Assembly: GCA_028565635.1 (NCBI GenBank)
Contig: JAOXYB010053290.1
Location: forward strand, 1 to 11,423
Origin: Phoronis ovalis
Taxonomy: Eukaryota; Phoronida; Phoronidae
Length of the DNA stretch: 11,423 nt
Direction: 5' to 3'
Under the pieces are notes generated by a model. That model saw only the letters and a program-made list of their open reading frames with translations, was not told where the DNA came from and did not search any database. A program made the position numbers and the translations under genes. Shown here in pieces: positions 7,219 to 11,423 of this stretch. How positions within the stretch are numbered: position 1 is the stretch's first letter; each line of letters starts with the position of its first letter.

Positions 7219-8631
7219 AAATTTAAAAAAAGGGCAGTATGAACAACATATACACCACATTAATCACGGCAAGTGTACAACCATGCTAACAAGAAGAAAT
7301 ACCCGAATTTAAATAAAAATGTTAACATTTCTTCACACGGAGCGTTACAGTGGCTTCTATAATAAATATGTGTATATTTTTATAACGATTATCGGAATAT
7401 TAAACATTTTAATTACTGTGTATGCTTATACTGTGCATCCCAAGTGTACATATAGCTTTCTTGATGACCGATAGAGGTTCATTGTGTCTAGTATGTTTTT
7501 TTCAACTCTCTGGTAAATTGTCAAGCCGTTCATCGTACACACGACGACATATTTTTTTCACTGGAACATTATATATAATGTTCGCTAAAGCGTTTTTGCC
7601 TCTACATAAAATATAGGTACTCGAACAGTTTCAAAATATAAAAAGTAATATAGAATTTTTATGTATTTGTTGGAAATTAACAAAACTGGAGAAAAATTGA
7701 AAAATGAAACATTTTTTTAAATTGTTAAATGTGTAATTGTTGAGTTAATCCTAATATCACTAGTAATGTTTAAATTAAATTTTCTTAACTTCATATTTTC
7801 GAGGATTATTAGAGACTTCAAGTTTTTGAATATCATCGCATATTCAATATATATTAGAGTGAAATTACTTTTGTCTAACAATTGAAGATCTTTGTATATC
7901 CATATTTGGAACGGTACGACTATTAATGTGACAACTTTTGTTTATCAATTAAATACACCTAACATGCAAATCATTGTTTGGCTCTATTTTTTATAATTAG
8001 AGCGCGTAGTTAATCTTCGAGTGCTATACAAAGTCGCAGGGCCGTCAGCCAAAAAAACACTCTCCGTTCTCTCACAACGCACCCCCCCCCGTCGGTATCT
8101 CAATGTGGGAATAAGCTGTTTTATTGATGATGTGACACTAATATTTTCACAAATAAAATAATTTGAAATCATGTATATACAATGAATTGGATAGAACACT
8201 CAATTTCTGACTACTCAGAACATAACATTGTACAGAATATTTAGAATATTTAATAATTACTTTTTCGCAATTATAACATTTAAGTTAACGATAAGGAATC
8301 TTAAATGTAAAAATATCTTAACGATGCCATACATTTTGTAGGTTTTAATGCGCCGTATTGCTTAGTTATAACGATGATGATGAAAGGAATTTTCTTGTTC
8401 ATACTTTAAGTTGGAAAAATGTTTTGTCAGAGTGAGTGATAACTAACAGGACTAAAATTTTGGAATTTGGCGTTTTTTAGGAACGGTTTTGTTTCGCAAA
8501 ACACTGTAATAAATCTCCGGCATAGTGCTACGTGTAATTAGAACCAAGATAGAGCGTTGAGTCAGAGTTAAAACATTGTAATCGCACTCTTTGATATAAG
8601 CATTATTTGCCACTTAATAATTTATTTTATA
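7219..8631. other. AT-rich interior between the two inverted 16-bp repeat clusters
   Basis: No transposase or other gene is recognisable, and the open frames are 60-70 codons without motifs. If 7098-8823 is one mobile element, it is non-autonomous. Within it, CAGGGCCGTCAGCC at 8037-8050 looks like the start of a hAT-type terminal repeat, but no matching opposite end is visible. An A then nine-C run lies at 8081-8090. A small hairpin, GTTTTG-TTTCG-CAAAAC, occupies 8486-8502. A minus-strand TATAAAAA at 7377-7384 is a weak promoter candidate about 400 bp upstream of the TPR start codon. Confidence 0.5.
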
Positions 8632-8823
8632 TTTCGGACCCAAGAGTTTTTGAGGCAATGAGCCTTCGGACCAGAGAACCCAAATTGCGTTAAAAGGTTT
8701 TTCGATCTGTAAAAAAGTTATAACTTTTTTATTATACTATTTTTATCATTTCTTTTTTACAGAATAGAATATTTTATCACTTATTTCAACACTGTCGGAC
8801 CAAGGAGCTGTCGGACCAGAGAG
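8632..8823 (-). repeat. Right cluster of 16-bp repeats, inverted relative to 7098-7218
   Basis: Four copies read as the reverse complement of the left unit. They are a degenerate one at about 8632-8646, CCTTCGGACCAGAGAA at 8663-8678, CTGTCGGACCAAGGAG at about 8793-8808, and CTGTCGGACCAGAGAG at 8808-8823. The last is exactly complementary to the CGACAG form of the left consensus. A 114-bp AT-rich insert separates the inner and outer pairs. The two ending types match those on the left, which supports common origin of the two clusters. Confidence 0.7.
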
Positions 8824-8864
8824 TTTTTGGTGAACTGGGCGATCCCCTCACGTACGTAAAGTGA

Positions 8865-8876
8865 GCTCCAGATTCA
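8865..8876 (-). repeat. Inverted copy of the 374-bp array motif
   Basis: GCTCCAGATTCA is the exact reverse complement of TGAATCTGGAGC inside the array (9584-9595), and similarity continues weakly to about 8888. A short inverted piece of the array unit therefore lies at its left flank, as though the array were part of a larger inverted structure. Confidence 0.4.
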
Positions 8877-8914
8877 GATTTAGATTAGAAAAAAATAAAA
8901 CTTAAAATGCTCTA

Positions 8915-10165
8915 AATTGCAAATATTTGATAAAAACAATTACTTTTCAAGATGTTTTTGTTTCAACTAATTTTTCCCCACGATTATCGGTGGTTCTTAA
9001 ATATTTCAAACGATTTTCCTGTATATTTTTACGGATTTTTAGTAACAAAATGCAGAAACAAGAGACATTAGTTATAAAAGAATCTTAATACAGCCCTCAA
9101 AAAATGACAAAAAATCGAAAAAAATATGTTGCCACGCAAAAAGGTTTCCAGCAATATTGGTCAAAAGATGCGGCCGCAACGTTCGGACTTAATTTATTTC
9201 GAATCTGAATTTGAATCTGGAACTTGGGATCAAAAGAGTGTGTTCAGATCAAAATGTTCAAAAAGTCATTTTTTTGTAAAAGTCGGTGATCTTCACAAAT
9301 TGCACTAAAAATTATTACTTTTCTGACTCCCACTTTTATGGATACCCGTCTTTTCTGCAAATTTTCAAAATATTTCAAATGATTTTTTTGAATATATTAA
9401 TTCACAGATTTTTAGTAACAAAATGCAGAACCAAGAAACATTAGTTATAAAAGAATCTTAATATATTCCTAAAATACTGACAAAAAATCGAAAAAAAATA
9501 TGTTGCCAAGCAACAAGGCTTCCAGAAATATTGGTCGAAATGTGCGGACGCAACGTTCGGAGAGTTTATTTCGAATCTGAATTTGAATCTGGAGCTGGGG
9601 TTCAAAATAATGTGTTTTTATGAAAACCCGTCTTTTCTGCAAATTTTCAAAAAAAATTCGAATGCTTTTTTGAATATATTCACGGATTTTATGCAAAAAA
9701 CTGCAGAAACAAGGGAGACTAGTTATAAAGTATAATGTTTAAAATATAATCCTGGAATACTGACAAAAAAGCGCAAAAAATATGTTGCCAAGCAACAAGG
9801 CTTCTAAACAATATAGGTCGAAAGGAGCGGCAACATTCGGACAGTTTATTTCGAATCTGAAGTTCAATCTGGAGCGGGGTTTCAAAATAATGTGTTCAGA
9901 TCAAAACGTTCAAAAAGTTATATTTTTTTGTAAAAGTCGGTGAGCTTCACAAATTACACTAAAAATAATTTCTTTGCTGACTCCTACTTTTATGGCAACC
10001 ATCTTTATCTGCAAATTTTCAAAATATTTCAATTGATTTTATCGAATATATTCACATATTTTTAGTAACAAAATGCAGAAACAAGAGACATTAGTTATAA
10101 AGGAATGTTAATATACTCCTGAAATGCTGACAAAAAAGTGAAAAAAAATATGTTGCCCAGCAACA
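8915..10165 (+). repeat. Diverged tandem array, period about 374 bp, four anchor copies
   Basis: The anchor AACAAAATGCAGAAACAAG (or a close form) occurs at 9044, 9417, about 9692 and 10067. Each copy continues with ACATTAGTTATAAA, GACAAAAAATCGAAAAA, TATGTTGCC.AGCAACA, a block with GTTCGGA, TTTCGAATCTGAA and AATCTGGAGC, then TTTGTAAAAGTCGGTGA and CTTTTCTGCAAATTTTC. Copy spacing is 373, about 275 and 375 bp. The short second copy lacks about 98 bp between AATGTG (about 9614) and TTTTATG. The fourth copy stops after CAACA at 10165. A diverged partial unit seems to precede the first (8915-9043). This is a satellite-like or element-internal array with no credible coding capacity. Confidence 0.8.
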
Positions 10166-11423
10166 TTGTTCGAATCTTGTGTTATATTAGTATTGAACAG
10201 TAGAGTCATGCGTAGAATTAAATACCAGGTCATGTTGAAATTTTATTGAGTTTACACAAAACATTTGGGGGTTTTGGCAGTTCACGGACCACTGCTTTTG
10301 GCAATTCTGTTTTCACTGTTATATCGTGGTTTTATATTATCTGTTTGTTCTTGTATTGTTAAAAGTAGAGTGTAGGAAACTTTGATGGATGTCAAAAAAA
10401 TATTTGACATAAAATTAAAATTTGTGCAATTTGTGTTAGAAGTATCTATTGATACGCGGATGAGTAACCCTACTACGTAATAGCCACATTGAAGTGAAAC
10501 ATTGATAGTTTATATTACTTTTGGTAAGGATATATACAGACGTTGCATCAGATACTCGCGCACTACTGCGTATCATGTATTACGCTAACTTAAACTTGAT
10601 AGCGTTGCACATAAATTACTATAACTTTCGTTTTAAACTACATGTGGCTTTCAAATTCTCAACAAAACTAGAAAACAGAATCATTTTCGTTTTAAGTGAT
10701 TCTTTTATTCTAGGTCATGTGTACATGTGTACATGATGCTGACATAATAATAAATAACATAAACCAATTGAATGCTCAAATAATTTCTTTTTTATATTGT
10801 TGTCATGTTTTTTCATAAAATTGTTTACATTTTCATGCATCTATACACTCAAATTGATATTTATTTTTTCTTATGCCTACTAGCTTTCACTCGTTTATTA
10901 TTTTTTTATGTTTTTTGCCTTTTTACTCTCTGCGTTTTCGTTTTCTTGTCTCACGCATTTTCTTTCCAAAATATAATTTTCTGTTTTCGCTCTCTGCCTC
11001 CACAAGTTTTTGTTTTGTGAATTTATTTGCAAAATATAATTTTCTTTAACAAAGTTCGTTGAATTCATTTCTTTTTTTTGATTTGTATTTCTTCCGCTGT
11101 TTTGCTGTAACCTTTTCCTTATTTTTAGAATATTACCGCATGCCCCGTTGTCTCTTTCTGAAAAAAAAAACAAGGAACGTAGTTTATCACTGCAAACAAG
11201 CTTAATTTGTGCGTATTTCTGGTGCATTTATAAACATTGAATTCCACTGATAATTAGCTTGCTATTAAAGCCTTAACATTGTACCGCCTTATACATGTGG
11301 TCGTTGTCAGTAAAATTTTAAAACGCATAGTGAACAAACAAAACGCAGCACCTGCAAGTTACGTGTAATCGAGATCGCCAAACGTGATTTTTTAACATTT
11401 GTTCAGTGCGACTTTGAAACATA
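10166..11423. other. AT-rich terminal stretch without supported gene
   Basis: No RNA gene, mobile element or credible coding region is seen. The plus strand is strongly T/C-rich from about 10790 to 11110, which explains the open frames there: a plus-strand peptide of F, L and Y, and a lysine/asparagine-rich minus-strand one. CAAAATATAATTTTCT occurs at 10967-10982 and 11030-11045, suggesting a 63-bp local duplication. GTGTACAT is repeated in tandem at about 10718-10734, and a run of ten A lies at about 11161-11170. Confidence 0.5.

Noticed and set aside
7984-8199. Minus-strand 71-codon open frame
   Set aside because: It runs through a poly-C run and AT-rich DNA and contains no recognisable domain.
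9126-9308. Plus-strand open frame in the 374-bp array (and the minus-strand frame at 9469-9696)
   Set aside because: The other array copies do not keep the frame, so it is not under coding constraint.
10718-10735. GTGTACAT doublet as a possible palindromic operator
   Set aside because: It is a simple direct repeat of an alternating sequence, not a true palindrome, with no gene nearby.
10898-11227. Minus-strand 109-codon open frame rich in K, N and E
   Set aside because: The plus strand is T/C-rich here, which removes minus-strand stops by composition. There is no motif and the overlapping plus frame is equally open.

Overview
The window looks like nuclear DNA from an invertebrate animal. 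It is strongly AT-rich, gene-sparse and full of simple repeats, hairpins and transposon debris. It holds one large gene of a type that is multicopy in several invertebrate lineages (cnidarians, molluscs, lancelets and tunicates are all possible): an N-terminal nucleotidyltransferase-like domain followed by a long array of kinesin-light-chain-like tetratricopeptide repeats (TPRs). The lineage cannot be settled from the sequence alone. No bacterial operon, tRNA, rRNA or CRISPR array is visible.

Layout. Positions 1-2600 are mostly non-coding. They hold a short, decayed LINE reverse-transcriptase C-terminal fragment (about 313-456, minus strand), two good hairpins (573-644 and 2131-2170), a cluster of TGGGGAAC-type repeats (919-995), an A/G-rich tract (1554-1622) and a possible minus-strand poly(A) signal (2162-2178). 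Positions 2605-6975 (minus strand) are an uninterrupted 1456-codon reading frame. Residues about 185-310 carry a polymerase-beta/PII-uridylyltransferase-type (DUF294-like) nucleotidyltransferase core. Residues 311-532 are a helical linker, residues 533-600 hold degenerate TPRs, and residues 601-1374 are eighteen TPR units of exactly 43 residues (129 bp) without a single indel. An 82-residue tail ends the protein.

Positions 7098-8823, just upstream of this gene, are bracketed by two clusters of a 16-bp repeat (consensus CTCTCTGGTCCGAAGG or ...CGACAG) in opposite orientations, like the ends of a foldback-type or MITE-like element. Positions about 8915-10165 form a diverged tandem array with a period near 374 bp and four anchor copies. 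Each copy contains a GTTGCC-N-AGCAAC-like palindrome resembling an RFX X-box. The rest, to 11423, is AT-rich with T-rich stretches and no supported gene.

The most interesting part is the TPR gene. Its repeats are nearly identical, and their differences sit in a few codons. They preserve a nested duplication history: units 1-5 match units 13-17, units 7-9 match 11-13, and unit 13 is a mosaic of unit 9 and unit 1. This suggests an array evolving by unequal crossover or gene conversion, joined to a domain whose key catalytic-type residues are intact. A role as a ligand-sensing enzyme, possibly in innate immunity, is only inferred.
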